From UBA2144 sp043819035 (GTDB lineage Bacteria; Patescibacteriota; Gracilibacteria; Peribacterales; Peribacteraceae): DNA of 31,431 nt. The stretch lies in assembly GCA_043819035.1 (NCBI GenBank), contig JBDRFD010000059.1, forward strand, positions 1 through 31,431. Direction: 5' to 3'. The notes beneath the pieces are model-generated. The model searched no databases. It was not told where the DNA came from and worked only from the letters and a program-made list of their open reading frames with translations. Shown in pieces: positions 1-7,334 of this stretch. A program made the position numbers and the translations under genes. Positions within the stretch are counted from its first letter, which is position 1. Every line of letters begins with the position of its first letter.

Positions 1-60
1 GTTCAGACAATGGGGACATAAAGTGAAAAACGAAAAACTAAAAACCAAAAACAAATGAGA

Positions 61-1290
61 TTACTTCTGAGTGAGGGAAAGAGCATCAAGCGCCATGGTG
101 ACAATATCTGTCATCGGAAGCTCAGCGCCATGTGTTACGCAGGGAATGTGCATGTCGTCGCATGCTTCCTGGAGTGCCTTGAGTCCTTCTCTGTCATTCG
201 GTCCTGCACGGCGCACAAAGATTTTGAGGTTCCTTAAGTGCTCCTGGTGTTTCCGGAGGGCCTTAATAACGCCGGCAAATGTACGTTTGACGTCGGTAAA
301 GTTTGCAATGCCTCCACCAATGATCAGCGCTTGTTCCTGATTATTCCGTTCAATCAACGACAGAATTTCATCCGTGTACGCTTCCATCTCATCCGTTGTG
401 GGATTGCCGGACCACTCGCCGTAGTTTGCAAGTTCTTTAGGATCTGTATGAGCAGTGATCGCGTCGGCGTAGATGATGGATGCACCTCCGCCTGCGACCA
501 TCGTCCAGATTCTTCCTTTGGGATTTAAGAGGACGAACTTCAGTGAACTTCCGCTCTTTATATCCATCGCCTGAATACGTTTCTCCTCTTCTGTTAGAGT
601 AGTCCCAAATCCTTGGGGAATTTCTACAGAGCCCCACGTACCTTGTTGTCTGAATGCTGCAGAGGTGTCCACACGTGCAACGCAGTCTAACAAATACACT
701 TTTCCATTAACTTCCGTAATTGGATTAAATTCGAGATAGGGGAGGTCGAGGGTTTTGAATAACTGAAACAGTCCATGGATGGATGGTTGGATGGTTGGAT
801 GGATGATTGATAGGTCTGGTTGCTCGTTAAGTTTTACATGAATAGTTTGAATCGATTTTCCCTGCTCTTCCACTTCCACTCCACCCTTGTCCGAGAAGTG
901 AATCACATCGTGTTCACGTTCGCATGTGAATGCGAGGTAATACTCTGTGGTGTGCTCTATGTAGGGTTCTATGAGGAAGTGATTCAGTATGCCGGTTCGT
1001 TCTCCAACCATCACTTCTTTTCCGCGGAAGCCTTCGATCCACTTCCGAGCTTCTTCAAACGAGTCAGCCACTTTCATATACCCAAGTTTCCCGCGTTTTC
1101 CGAAGAGCTCATCGACCTTTGCGGCAGTCTTACCTTTATTAAGCCACGGGTGATTTTTCTCTAAATTCTCGAGCTTGGTGGGAGGCCCAATGGCTGCAAA
1201 TTTGATATCAGGTTTGCCAGGAATTTCGGAAGGCCAGCAGTCAGCGATGAGCTGCTTAGCCAGTGCCTCTCGGATGGGTTTTTGGGCCAC
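61..1290 (-). CDS. aclB: ATP-citrate lyase, ATP-grasp-type subunit (AclB/plant ACLA-like)
   Basis: ATP-citrate lyase cleaves citrate with ATP and CoA to acetyl-CoA and oxaloacetate in the cytoplasm, the signature step of the reductive TCA cycle or a source of acetyl-CoA. This is the subunit with the succinyl-CoA-synthetase-beta-like fold. Seen: FGKRGK near residues 63-68, LEFNP at 186-190 in the ATP-grasp part, LNPKGRIWTMVAGGGAS at 255-271 and IIGGGIANFTDV at 323-334, all in the order I recall for plant ACLA. At 409 residues it is close to the family length. The start is GTG at 1290; MAQKPIREA lines up with the N-terminus of homologues. The partner subunit carrying the citrate-synthase-like domain is usually adjacent and would lie off the left edge. 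A short ATG-led minus-strand reading begins at 19 but only six codons are visible. Family assignment is firm; the pathway is inferred. Confidence 0.9.
   Translation of the reverse strand: MAQKPIREALAKQLIADCWPSEIPGKPDIKFAAIGPPTKLENLEKNHPWLNKGKTAAKVDELFGKRGKLGYMKVADSFEEARKWIEGFRGKEVMVGERTGILNHFLIEPYIEHTTEYYLAFTCEREHDVIHFSDKGGVEVEEQGKSIQTIHVKLNEQPDLSIIHPTIQPSIHGLFQLFKTLDLPYLEFNPITEVNGKVYLLDCVARVDTSAAFRQQGTWGSVEIPQGFGTTLTEEEKRIQAMDIKSGSSLKFVLLNPKGRIWTMVAGGGASIIYADAITAHTDPKELANYGEWSGNPTTDEMEAYTDEILSLIERNNQEQALIIGGGIANFTDVKRTFAGVIKALRKHQEHLRNLKIFVRRAGPNDREGLKALQEACDDMHIPCVTHGAELPMTDIVTMALDALSLTQK
774..811. repeat. Tetranucleotide-like tandem repeat inside aclB
   Basis: The plus strand reads as a run of GGAT/GGTT units (GGAT GGAT GGTT GGAT GGTT GGAT GGAT). 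On the coding strand it encodes a linker rich in Ile, His, Pro and Ser at about residues 161-172, just before the conserved LEFNP block. Such runs can slip during replication, and a four-base change would shift the frame. Confidence 0.6.
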
Positions 1291-1380
1291 GGGAGCAGGA
1301 TGAAAAAGAGGAGCTAGTTTGGCAGAATTTGGGCTCTAAATCCACGAAAAAGGCAATAATTCTGGTGCTCTGTTTGCTAT

Positions 1381-1614
1381 TTACCGCTTCTGCTTAAACC
1401 CGATTCCATCGAGTGCTTTGTAAACTTCCTTCAGACCTTTTTCGCCAAAGTTTGGAATGGAAAGTAGCTGGTCACGAGTGTTTTGGAGAAGATCATTAAC
1501 AGTGTGGATCCCTCTTTCATCCAAGGTATTAGTGGTGCGGACGGACATGCCGAGTTCAGCTATAGGCATTTTCACTTTCTCTTGCCAGTCGTCTGGTACT
1601 CTTTGTTTAGCCAT
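1381..1614 (-). CDS. Stand-alone RNA polymerase alpha-CTD-like protein
   Basis: A 77-residue protein that is almost entirely one alpha-subunit C-terminal-domain fold. The segment MPIAELGMSVRTTNTL (16-31) followed by GIHTVNDLLQNT and LLSIPNFGEKGLKEVYKAL matches the helix-hairpin-helix alpha-CTD of RpoA. R26 and N29 fall where the DNA-contacting Arg265 and Asn268 sit in E. coli alpha, and GEKG (57-60) matches the second contact loop. The N-terminal dimerisation domain that joins RNA polymerase is absent, so this is not rpoA. It may bind UP-element-like DNA or compete with or extend alpha; that role is inference. It lies about 90 bp downstream of a hairpin repeat and just upstream of aclB on the same strand. 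The fold assignment is strong and the function unknown. Confidence 0.8.
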   Translation of the reverse strand: MAKQRVPDDWQEKVKMPIAELGMSVRTTNTLDERGIHTVNDLLQNTRDQLLSIPNFGEKGLKEVYKALDGIGFKQKR

Positions 1615-1652
1615 AAGAGGTGGATTATACGCTTTTGAGATGCCGATGCAAA

Positions 1653-1683
1653 CCGTAGCTGGGACGCGGCGTCCCAGCTACGG
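1653..1683. repeat. 31-bp hairpin repeat, copy 1
   Basis: Perfect 15-bp inverted repeat, CCGTAGCTGGGACGC and GCGTCCCAGCTACGG, around a single central G. It lies between the coiled-coil gene and the alpha-CTD-like gene. A second copy is at 2083-2113, so the coiled-coil gene is bracketed by the two. There is no T-tract on the minus strand, so it is more likely a dispersed REP-like repeat than a classical terminator. Confidence 0.85.
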
Positions 1684-1718
1684 GAAGGTAGAATTGCTTG
1701 TCAGAAGTACGTCGATCT

Positions 1719-2024
1719 CTACGCGACGGCTTCTAATGAAACAATCCTCTTCTCCATATCTTCCTGATTATGGATGAAGGATGTGTGGTTCTGGTGGACT
1801 TCAGCGCGGAGATTTTTAACATCAGACTGTAGATTTTTAACATCAGATTTAATAGTTTTTATGTCAGACTGGAGAGATTGAATATCTACCTTAAGTTCCT
1901 GCCGCACTCCTTCTATATCCTCTTTGAGTTCTCGGCGCACATCTGCAATCTCCTGCAACATAATGCGCAATATCTCCCGATTTGTCATGTCTTCAAAGCC
2001 ATTGTTTTCATCATCATCCGACAT
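1719..2024 (-). CDS. Small coiled-coil protein of unknown function
   Basis: 101 residues, acidic at the N-terminus (MSDDDENNGFEDM), then a helix and a long heptad coiled coil in which near-identical blocks recur: DIQSLQSDIKTIKSD, then VKNLQSD and VKNLRAE. There is no signal peptide or membrane segment, so it should be cytoplasmic and oligomeric. I do not recognise a family beyond generic coiled-coil proteins common in bacteria. It sits alone between two copies of a 31-bp hairpin repeat (1653-1683, 2083-2113), so it may be its own unit or a mobile cassette; both are inference. The repeated heptads could expand or contract by recombination. Confidence 0.65.
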   Translation of the reverse strand: MSDDDENNGFEDMTNREILRIMLQEIADVRRELKEDIEGVRQELKVDIQSLQSDIKTIKSDVKNLQSDVKNLRAEVHQNHTSFIHNQEDMEKRIVSLEAVA

Positions 2025-2082
2025 AGGGACGGTAAGCCTACATCTTTAAAAATATGATTGCAAATCTTTTAGGTTTTCAAAA

Positions 2083-2113
2083 CCGTAGCTGGGACGCCGT
2101 GTTCCAGCTACGG
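2083..2113. repeat. 31-bp hairpin repeat, copy 2
   Basis: Same repeat as 1653-1683, with the left arm CCGTAGCTGGGACGC intact. The right arm has two changes, so the stem carries G-U type pairs in RNA. It lies between the DsbA-like gene and the coiled-coil gene. Confidence 0.8.
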
Positions 2114-2130
2114 TCCGTATTTCTTAAATC

Positions 2131-2835
2131 TTAAAGCATCTCATCAATCACAGCCTTGAAGTTACCAATTGGCTGTGCACCGGAGACGAGACGAGTTTCG
2201 CCAGTGTCATTATTAATCACGATATTTCCGGGTGTTCCGCTTACACCTGCTTTGGAGCCTCCGTTCATATCATCATTGACGTGATCTGCGTACTTGTCGC
2301 TATCGAGGCACGTTTCGAATGCAGTCTTATTCAAGCCAACTTCTTGAGCATAATCAGAAAGTTTTGCTATGTCCGCACCCTTTTCGAAGAGTATGTCGTG
2401 ATATTCCCAGAATGCATCATTCCCACCAAGTTCGTTTGCACATTCCGAGGCCTCCGCTGATTTCTGCGCATTGGCATGGAAGCTTAATGGATAGTGTCTG
2501 AAGACCATGTTTACATCGTCACCGTAATCTTCAAGTAGTTGCACCATGGTTGTGTGATGTCTTGCGCAGAAAGTACATTCAAAGTCCGAGTACTCAACGA
2601 TCGTCACTTTTGCATCAGGGTTTCCACGAATGTGATCTGTATCTGTAACAGCAGGTACATCATCTGCAGAAGGTGTTGGTGGTGGGGCTGTGGGGGTAGG
2701 AGCTGGGGCATTTGCTGATGGTGATGGGCCAGGTAAATTAAACGATCCGCCATCCAGTACGGTTGCGGCACCAAATCCAACGATGACTCCTATCAAACCC
2801 ATAGAGAGTCCGAACCAGGGATTAGAGTTAGTCAT
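2131..2835 (-). CDS. DsbA-family membrane-anchored thiol:disulfide oxidoreductase
   Basis: A 234-residue thioredoxin-fold protein that should form or reshuffle disulfides outside the membrane. Residues 8-28 form one hydrophobic segment (anchor), followed by a Pro/Ala/Ser linker to about 60 and then the DsbA-like domain. Seen: YSDFECTFCARHH with a CxxC active site at C87-C90, FRHYPLSFH at 112-120, and the cis-proline loop GVSGTPG with P202. Two further Cys (132, 176) lie in the inserted helical domain. It is the last gene of the metal-resistance operon, 79 bp after the permease. A job in folding exported metal-binding proteins or protecting their thiols from copper is plausible but inferred. 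Confidence 0.88.
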   Translation of the reverse strand: MTNSNPWFGLSMGLIGVIVGFGAATVLDGGSFNLPGPSPSANAPAPTPTAPPPTPSADDVPAVTDTDHIRGNPDAKVTIVEYSDFECTFCARHHTTMVQLLEDYGDDVNMVFRHYPLSFHANAQKSAEASECANELGGNDAFWEYHDILFEKGADIAKLSDYAQEVGLNKTAFETCLDSDKYADHVNDDMNGGSKAGVSGTPGNIVINNDTGETRLVSGAQPIGNFKAVIDEML

Positions 2836-2914
2836 AAGTGAGAGAGTAAGAAAGATAGAAAGATGATGCTCTTTGCATCAGAAACACAATGTAATCTGTT
2901 TCACAGTTTATAGA

Positions 2915-4009
2915 TTACACAGGTATTGAATTTAAGAGGATTGCAATAAGTACAACTTGTGGAAGAGTTACAAGTGGAAGGAAGAAGGCAATTTTCCATG
3001 ATTTAGTCGTTTCCCTCAGAGCCATGATTTCCGTGTAGTCCGTGGAAATGCCTGTCATCAGAAATGCAAACGTGTTTCCGGCGGCTTTCGCACGCAGGAG
3101 CATGTCCGTTGCCACGGGCATGGATCCTTCGGAGCAGACCTCCAGAATGGTCGCAAACAGAAGTGTTGCCCCCAGTCCTCCAATTGTGGGGCCGAAGAGC
3201 TGTGCGAAAATTTCCGGTGAGATGAATGTACGGATAAGTCCTGCAAGGACAATACCAAAGAAGATCCACCGCAGGATCATCTTGGAATCTCTTAAGCCGC
3301 TCATTGCAACTCTAACCAAAGATCCAGGTGTGAACCGGATGGTTGTTAAGTGCTCGCTTAGTTTCTTTTTGAATGAGAAGTTTTCTGGGAGAACGATGTG
3401 ATTTGGATTTTGTGGAAGGACTCCTTTTTTTACCAACCTATCAAAGATAAGCCCGGAAATGATGGCGATCACAAAAGAAAGCAGCAGAATCGATATCATC
3501 CACTGGAAGCCGACGAGGGACCAAAGGATGAGGGTTAATGAGATTGAATTCCACGGGCTTGCGATGAGGAATGCCATCGTCTGACCCAAACTTGCACCGC
3601 GCTCATACAGCTTCATTCCTACAAGAAGTATTCCATGCGAACAAAGGTCGAGCATCACTCCCGCACCTGTTGCTCTGATAATTCCATTCAGCGTTCCTCC
3701 TTTGCCCAGGGCGAATGTTATGAGCTCGCGCGGGATTGTTCCAATGATTCCTACAGAGAGAATTCCAAGTAAAATTCCCCACCACATCTTTTGGAGTAGT
3801 TCAACGGCGCTTTCTACGAAGACGGATAAGAGGCGTACGGATTCGAGTGTCTCGGGTACTCCAATGTGGAGAATGAGACTTGCGATTAATATCAAAGATG
3901 ATCCGATGAGCAACCAGTCTATCCTTTTCTTGGCTGCATGCTTGGCACAGTGGTCGTCTGCCATTGTAGGTGCCGAAGCATCGTGATTGTGATGAGACAT
4001 GTCGTCCAT
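2915..4009 (-). CDS. Permease, ArsP/DUF318 type (SO_0444-like Cu/Zn efflux)
   Basis: A 364-residue polytopic inner-membrane permease with about eight hydrophobic segments in two halves. The N-terminus is His-rich and cytoplasmic-like (SHHNH, DDHCAKH). The two halves carry matched motifs, GAGVMLDLCSHGILLVG (115-131; C123) and later EVCSEGSMPVATDMLLRAKAAG; such paired Cys/Ser/Glu motifs are typical of the ArsP/SO_0444 permeases linked to arsenic, copper or zinc efflux. Its place directly behind a CusA-type pump in a CsoR-led operon favours copper or zinc over arsenic. It starts 35 bp after the cusA-like stop. Family assignment is good; the substrate is inferred from context. Confidence 0.82.
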   Translation of the reverse strand: MDDMSHHNHDASAPTMADDHCAKHAAKKRIDWLLIGSSLILIASLILHIGVPETLESVRLLSVFVESAVELLQKMWWGILLGILSVGIIGTIPRELITFALGKGGTLNGIIRATGAGVMLDLCSHGILLVGMKLYERGASLGQTMAFLIASPWNSISLTLILWSLVGFQWMISILLLSFVIAIISGLIFDRLVKKGVLPQNPNHIVLPENFSFKKKLSEHLTTIRFTPGSLVRVAMSGLRDSKMILRWIFFGIVLAGLIRTFISPEIFAQLFGPTIGGLGATLLFATILEVCSEGSMPVATDMLLRAKAAGNTFAFLMTGISTDYTEIMALRETTKSWKIAFFLPLVTLPQVVLIAILLNSIPV

Positions 4010-4044
4010 TTAAACATTGGGAAGTGATTGGGATTATACACTTG

Positions 4045-7000
4045 TTATATTGCGATCTGCCTTTCTCTCAGCATCGAGAAGAGTACAGGCAGAATGATCA
4101 ATGAAAGGAAAATAGAAGTAGTCAGTCCTGTTACAACCACAAGAGCAAGAGGCTTGGTCACCTCTGCACCAATACCTGTAGTCATAAGCATCGGAAGGAG
4201 CCCGATAATGGAAGTAAACGCCGTCATGAGAATCGGGCGTAACCGAAGGGAAGCACCTTCGATGACTGCGGAAAGAATCCCTTCATGTGTAATTGGCTGA
4301 TTTGGATCGGGAATGTATTTGTCAGCTTCTTCCATGCTCGGCAAACCAAATTGCGCCCGGAATGCATTCTCCAGATACACAATGATCACCACACCGGTTT
4401 CCACGGCATTTCCAAAGAGCGAGATGAATCCGACCCATACGGCAACGGAGAAGTTGTAGCGTGCGAGGAAGAGTGCGATTACACCTCCAACTAAGCTAAG
4501 TGGGATCGTCGTCATGACGATAGCGACAAGGCTTAGGTCCTTGTACGTCATGAATAGGAGTATGAAAATAATGAAGATCACGAGAGGCACGATCCATGCG
4601 AGACGCTTTTTTGCTCTCATCTGATTCTCAAACTGTCCGGCCCATTCCAGGTGATAGCCAGTAGGAAGTTCGAGATGCTCATCGAGGTACTTCTGCGCGT
4701 TCTTTACAAACGTGACGAGGTCGATGCCTTCCGCGTTTGTCTGAGTCACTGCAACAAGTATGCCATTCTCACTTTTAATCACGGCAGGTCCATCAACCAG
4801 TCGAATGGTGGCAACGGTCTTTAGCGGCACTTGTGACCCATTACGGCCCTGTAACGGAAGAGACTCAATATCTTCTATATCTTGTCTGTAGGATTGCTGA
4901 AGACGCACTTGAACACCGTATCGCTCACGTCCTTCAATCGTTGTTGTCACCATCGCGCCTCCCACTCCTGCGGCAACGGTTTGCAGCGCTTGTCCTTTGG
5001 GGATGCCGAATTGCGCAAGCAGGTCGTCTTGCAGATCAATGTCGAGGTACCTTAAGCCCATCGTGCGAATCGCGACGGTATCCATGGAACCGGGGACAGA
5101 GTTTAAGAGATTTTCAATTTCGATTGCCAATTCTTCCAGCTTAACCGGATCATCTCCGAAAATCTTTACTCCTACTTGTGAACGAATGCCGGTCGAAAGC
5201 ATATCGATGCGGCCGATGATGGGTTGTGTGAAGCTGTTCCAGAGCTTATCAATGCGCATTGCGCGATTCATCTCGGCGATGAGTTGCCGCTTGGTGAGCC
5301 CTTTTCTCCACTCACTCTTCGGTTTAAGTGTAATAAATGTTTCAATCATCGCGAGCGGTGCGGGATCTGTTGCTGTATCCGCACGTCCGGATTTTCCGAC
5401 CACTGTTTCCACTTCGGGGAACCCGGAGATTATTTTGTTGGTCATAATCAGAAGTTCCTGTACACGTTCTTCGGACACATCGGGAACGGTGATAGGCATG
5501 TACATGATGGAACCTTCATCAAGAGGGGGCATGAATTCAGATCCGATTTGTGTCATCGCTCCAACTCCGATTACTATCAGAACTACCATTACGCTCAGAG
5601 TCAGCTTGCGGTGATTCAATGCTTTAAGCAGCAGTGGTTCATAGTATTTCTGAAGAAAACGAACTACCGGAATCTCTTCATCTCTACGAAGTTTTCCTTT
5701 GAGTAAGAAGACGGAGAGAAGAGGGACTAGGAGTAGAGCTGCAATAAGTGCTCCGAGCATCGCAAAGACGTTTGTGAATGCGAGTGGGGCAAAAAGCTTC
5801 CCCTCCATTCCTGTTAAACTGAATATTGGAAGGAAGGAAAGGATAATTATGAATATGGCAAAAACTATTGGCTTACCAACTTCCAAAGTCGCTTTTGTGA
5901 TTATTTGGATGCGTTCACTAAGCACTTGAGTCGGATTCTCCATCAGCTTTCTGTATGCGTTTTCACTAATCACAATTGCGGAGTCAACCATCGTTCCGAT
6001 TGCAATCGCGATTCCCCCCAAGCTCATGATGTTCGATGGAATGCCAAAGACGTGCATGAAAATGAATGTCATCAGCACTCCCATGATGAGAGCGATAGCT
6101 GTGATTAGTGTGGATCCAAAGTGCCAGAGAAAAAGGCCAAGGATGACCGTAGTTATGAGGAGTTCTTGCCCCAGAACACTGCTGAGAGTTTTTATTGCTC
6201 CTTTGATTAAGGATGTTCTGTCGTAAAAGGGGACAATGGTCACTCCTTGCGGAAGGGATTTGCTGATCTCTTCGATTTTTTTCTTTGTGGCATCTATGAC
6301 GGCCAGAGGATTCTCACCATAACGCATCACCACAATTCCGCCGACTTTTTCTTCTTCACTGTCGGCCAGGATGGAACGACGGAATAGTCCGGATGTTCTC
6401 ACTTCACCAAGGTCGGTGATCGTGAGGGGCATGCCGTCACTTCTCTTGCCGATGACGAGCCGGGCAATGTCATCTGGTCCTTCAAAGAATCCGATTCCCT
6501 GAATGGCCACTTCGCGTCCTCCGGTATCTACCACTTGTCCGGATACATTGTTATTTGCCATTTTAATGGCATCCATCACTTGCAGAATGCTGACACCAAA
6601 CTGCTGTAATTTGATGGGATCAAGAATCGCCTGATAGACCTTTACATGTCCGCCGATGGAGGCGACTTCCGCAACCCCATCGACGCTCTGGAGCCCATAC
6701 CGTACAGTAAAATCCTGAATTGACCGAAGCTCAGTTAATGTGTGCTGGTCACTCTCAAGCGTGTACATAAAAATTTGCCCCAACCCCGTCGCGTCCGGAC
6801 CGAGAACCGGAGTGACGCCGGGCGGGAGCTGCATTTGGGCCAGACTGAGGCGTTCCGATACTCGGTCGCGAGCAAAGTAAAAGTCGATGTCATCGTTAAA
6901 GATCACTGTAACCATAGAAATACCAAGTTGTGACATCGCACGGATATCTTTCACACCGGCAAGCCCCTGCATACTCACGGTGAGCGGGTAGGTGATCTGA

Positions 7001-7188
7001 TCTTCGATATTTTTGGGGCTTTGCCCCATCCACATCGTCATGATGATTACTTGGTTCTCCGAGAGGTCCGGAATTGCATCCACGGGAGTCTGTTTTATAG
7101 ACAGTACCCCGAGGATCGCAATGACACCAAAGAGTGTCAGGGTGAGGAACCTGTTATTTAGAGCCTTAATAATGAGAGCATTAATCAT
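4045..7188 (-). CDS. cusA: CusA/CzcA-type heavy-metal RND efflux pump
   Basis: 1047 residues, the normal length of HME-RND inner-membrane pumps that export Cu(I)/Ag(I) or Zn/Co/Cd using proton flow. Seen: N-terminal TM1, then DAIPDLSENQVII and the porter domain; the TM4 proton-relay motif GTMVDSAIVISENAYRKL; the cleft region MPPLDEGSIMYMPITVPDV; a second porter domain; and GNAVETGVVIIVYLENAF near the C-terminus with its conserved Glu. In the next segment it reads RPILMTA, more like CzcA than E. coli CusA (RPKAMTV), so the charged residue expected there in CusA is missing. CsoR at the operon head favours copper. The adaptor is encoded just upstream. No outer-membrane TolC-like partner is seen, which would fit a monoderm CPR cell. 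Confidence 0.9.
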   Translation of the reverse strand: MINALIIKALNNRFLTLTLFGVIAILGVLSIKQTPVDAIPDLSENQVIIMTMWMGQSPKNIEDQITYPLTVSMQGLAGVKDIRAMSQLGISMVTVIFNDDIDFYFARDRVSERLSLAQMQLPPGVTPVLGPDATGLGQIFMYTLESDQHTLTELRSIQDFTVRYGLQSVDGVAEVASIGGHVKVYQAILDPIKLQQFGVSILQVMDAIKMANNNVSGQVVDTGGREVAIQGIGFFEGPDDIARLVIGKRSDGMPLTITDLGEVRTSGLFRRSILADSEEEKVGGIVVMRYGENPLAVIDATKKKIEEISKSLPQGVTIVPFYDRTSLIKGAIKTLSSVLGQELLITTVILGLFLWHFGSTLITAIALIMGVLMTFIFMHVFGIPSNIMSLGGIAIAIGTMVDSAIVISENAYRKLMENPTQVLSERIQIITKATLEVGKPIVFAIFIIILSFLPIFSLTGMEGKLFAPLAFTNVFAMLGALIAALLLVPLLSVFLLKGKLRRDEEIPVVRFLQKYYEPLLLKALNHRKLTLSVMVVLIVIGVGAMTQIGSEFMPPLDEGSIMYMPITVPDVSEERVQELLIMTNKIISGFPEVETVVGKSGRADTATDPAPLAMIETFITLKPKSEWRKGLTKRQLIAEMNRAMRIDKLWNSFTQPIIGRIDMLSTGIRSQVGVKIFGDDPVKLEELAIEIENLLNSVPGSMDTVAIRTMGLRYLDIDLQDDLLAQFGIPKGQALQTVAAGVGGAMVTTTIEGRERYGVQVRLQQSYRQDIEDIESLPLQGRNGSQVPLKTVATIRLVDGPAVIKSENGILVAVTQTNAEGIDLVTFVKNAQKYLDEHLELPTGYHLEWAGQFENQMRAKKRLAWIVPLVIFIIFILLFMTYKDLSLVAIVMTTIPLSLVGGVIALFLARYNFSVAVWVGFISLFGNAVETGVVIIVYLENAFRAQFGLPSMEEADKYIPDPNQPITHEGILSAVIEGASLRLRPILMTAFTSIIGLLPMLMTTGIGAEVTKPLALVVVTGLTTSIFLSLIILPVLFSMLRERQIAI

Positions 7189-7220
7189 TTAAGTGCGAGG
7201 TAATGAAGTCATACCACTTC

Positions 7221-7237
7221 GCTCCGCTTCGCGGAGC
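7221..7237. repeat. Short GC-rich hairpin
   Basis: GCTCCGC-TTC-GCGGAGC, a perfect 7-bp stem with a 3-nt loop, directly beside the 63-bp structured repeat and between the adaptor and pump genes. Confidence 0.7.
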
Positions 7238-7239
7238 TT

Positions 7240-7302
7240 CGTGCCTGCACGCCGTAGTGTTGTCGAGAGTATTCTTGTTACGGCGTTCCGGCACGCAGGC
7301 GT
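7240..7302. repeat. 63-bp structured intergenic repeat, copy A
   Basis: Inserted between the RND adaptor and the pump. It starts CGTGCCTGCACGCCG and ends GGCACGCAGGCGT. A second copy at 29007-29069 is the same length and matches at 49 of 63 positions without gaps. Stem positions 10-16 pair with 41-47 in both copies, and 2-6 pair with 51-55. If transcribed it would form a hairpin between two operon genes and could change their relative expression. Confidence 0.75.
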
Positions 7303-7334
7303 GGCACGATGAGATGTTGTTCGATAAAAAGAGT

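Noticed and set aside
4009..4045. Frameshift or broken junction between pump and permease genes
   Set aside because: Both reading frames are full length with normal ends; the 35-bp gap is an ordinary operon spacer.
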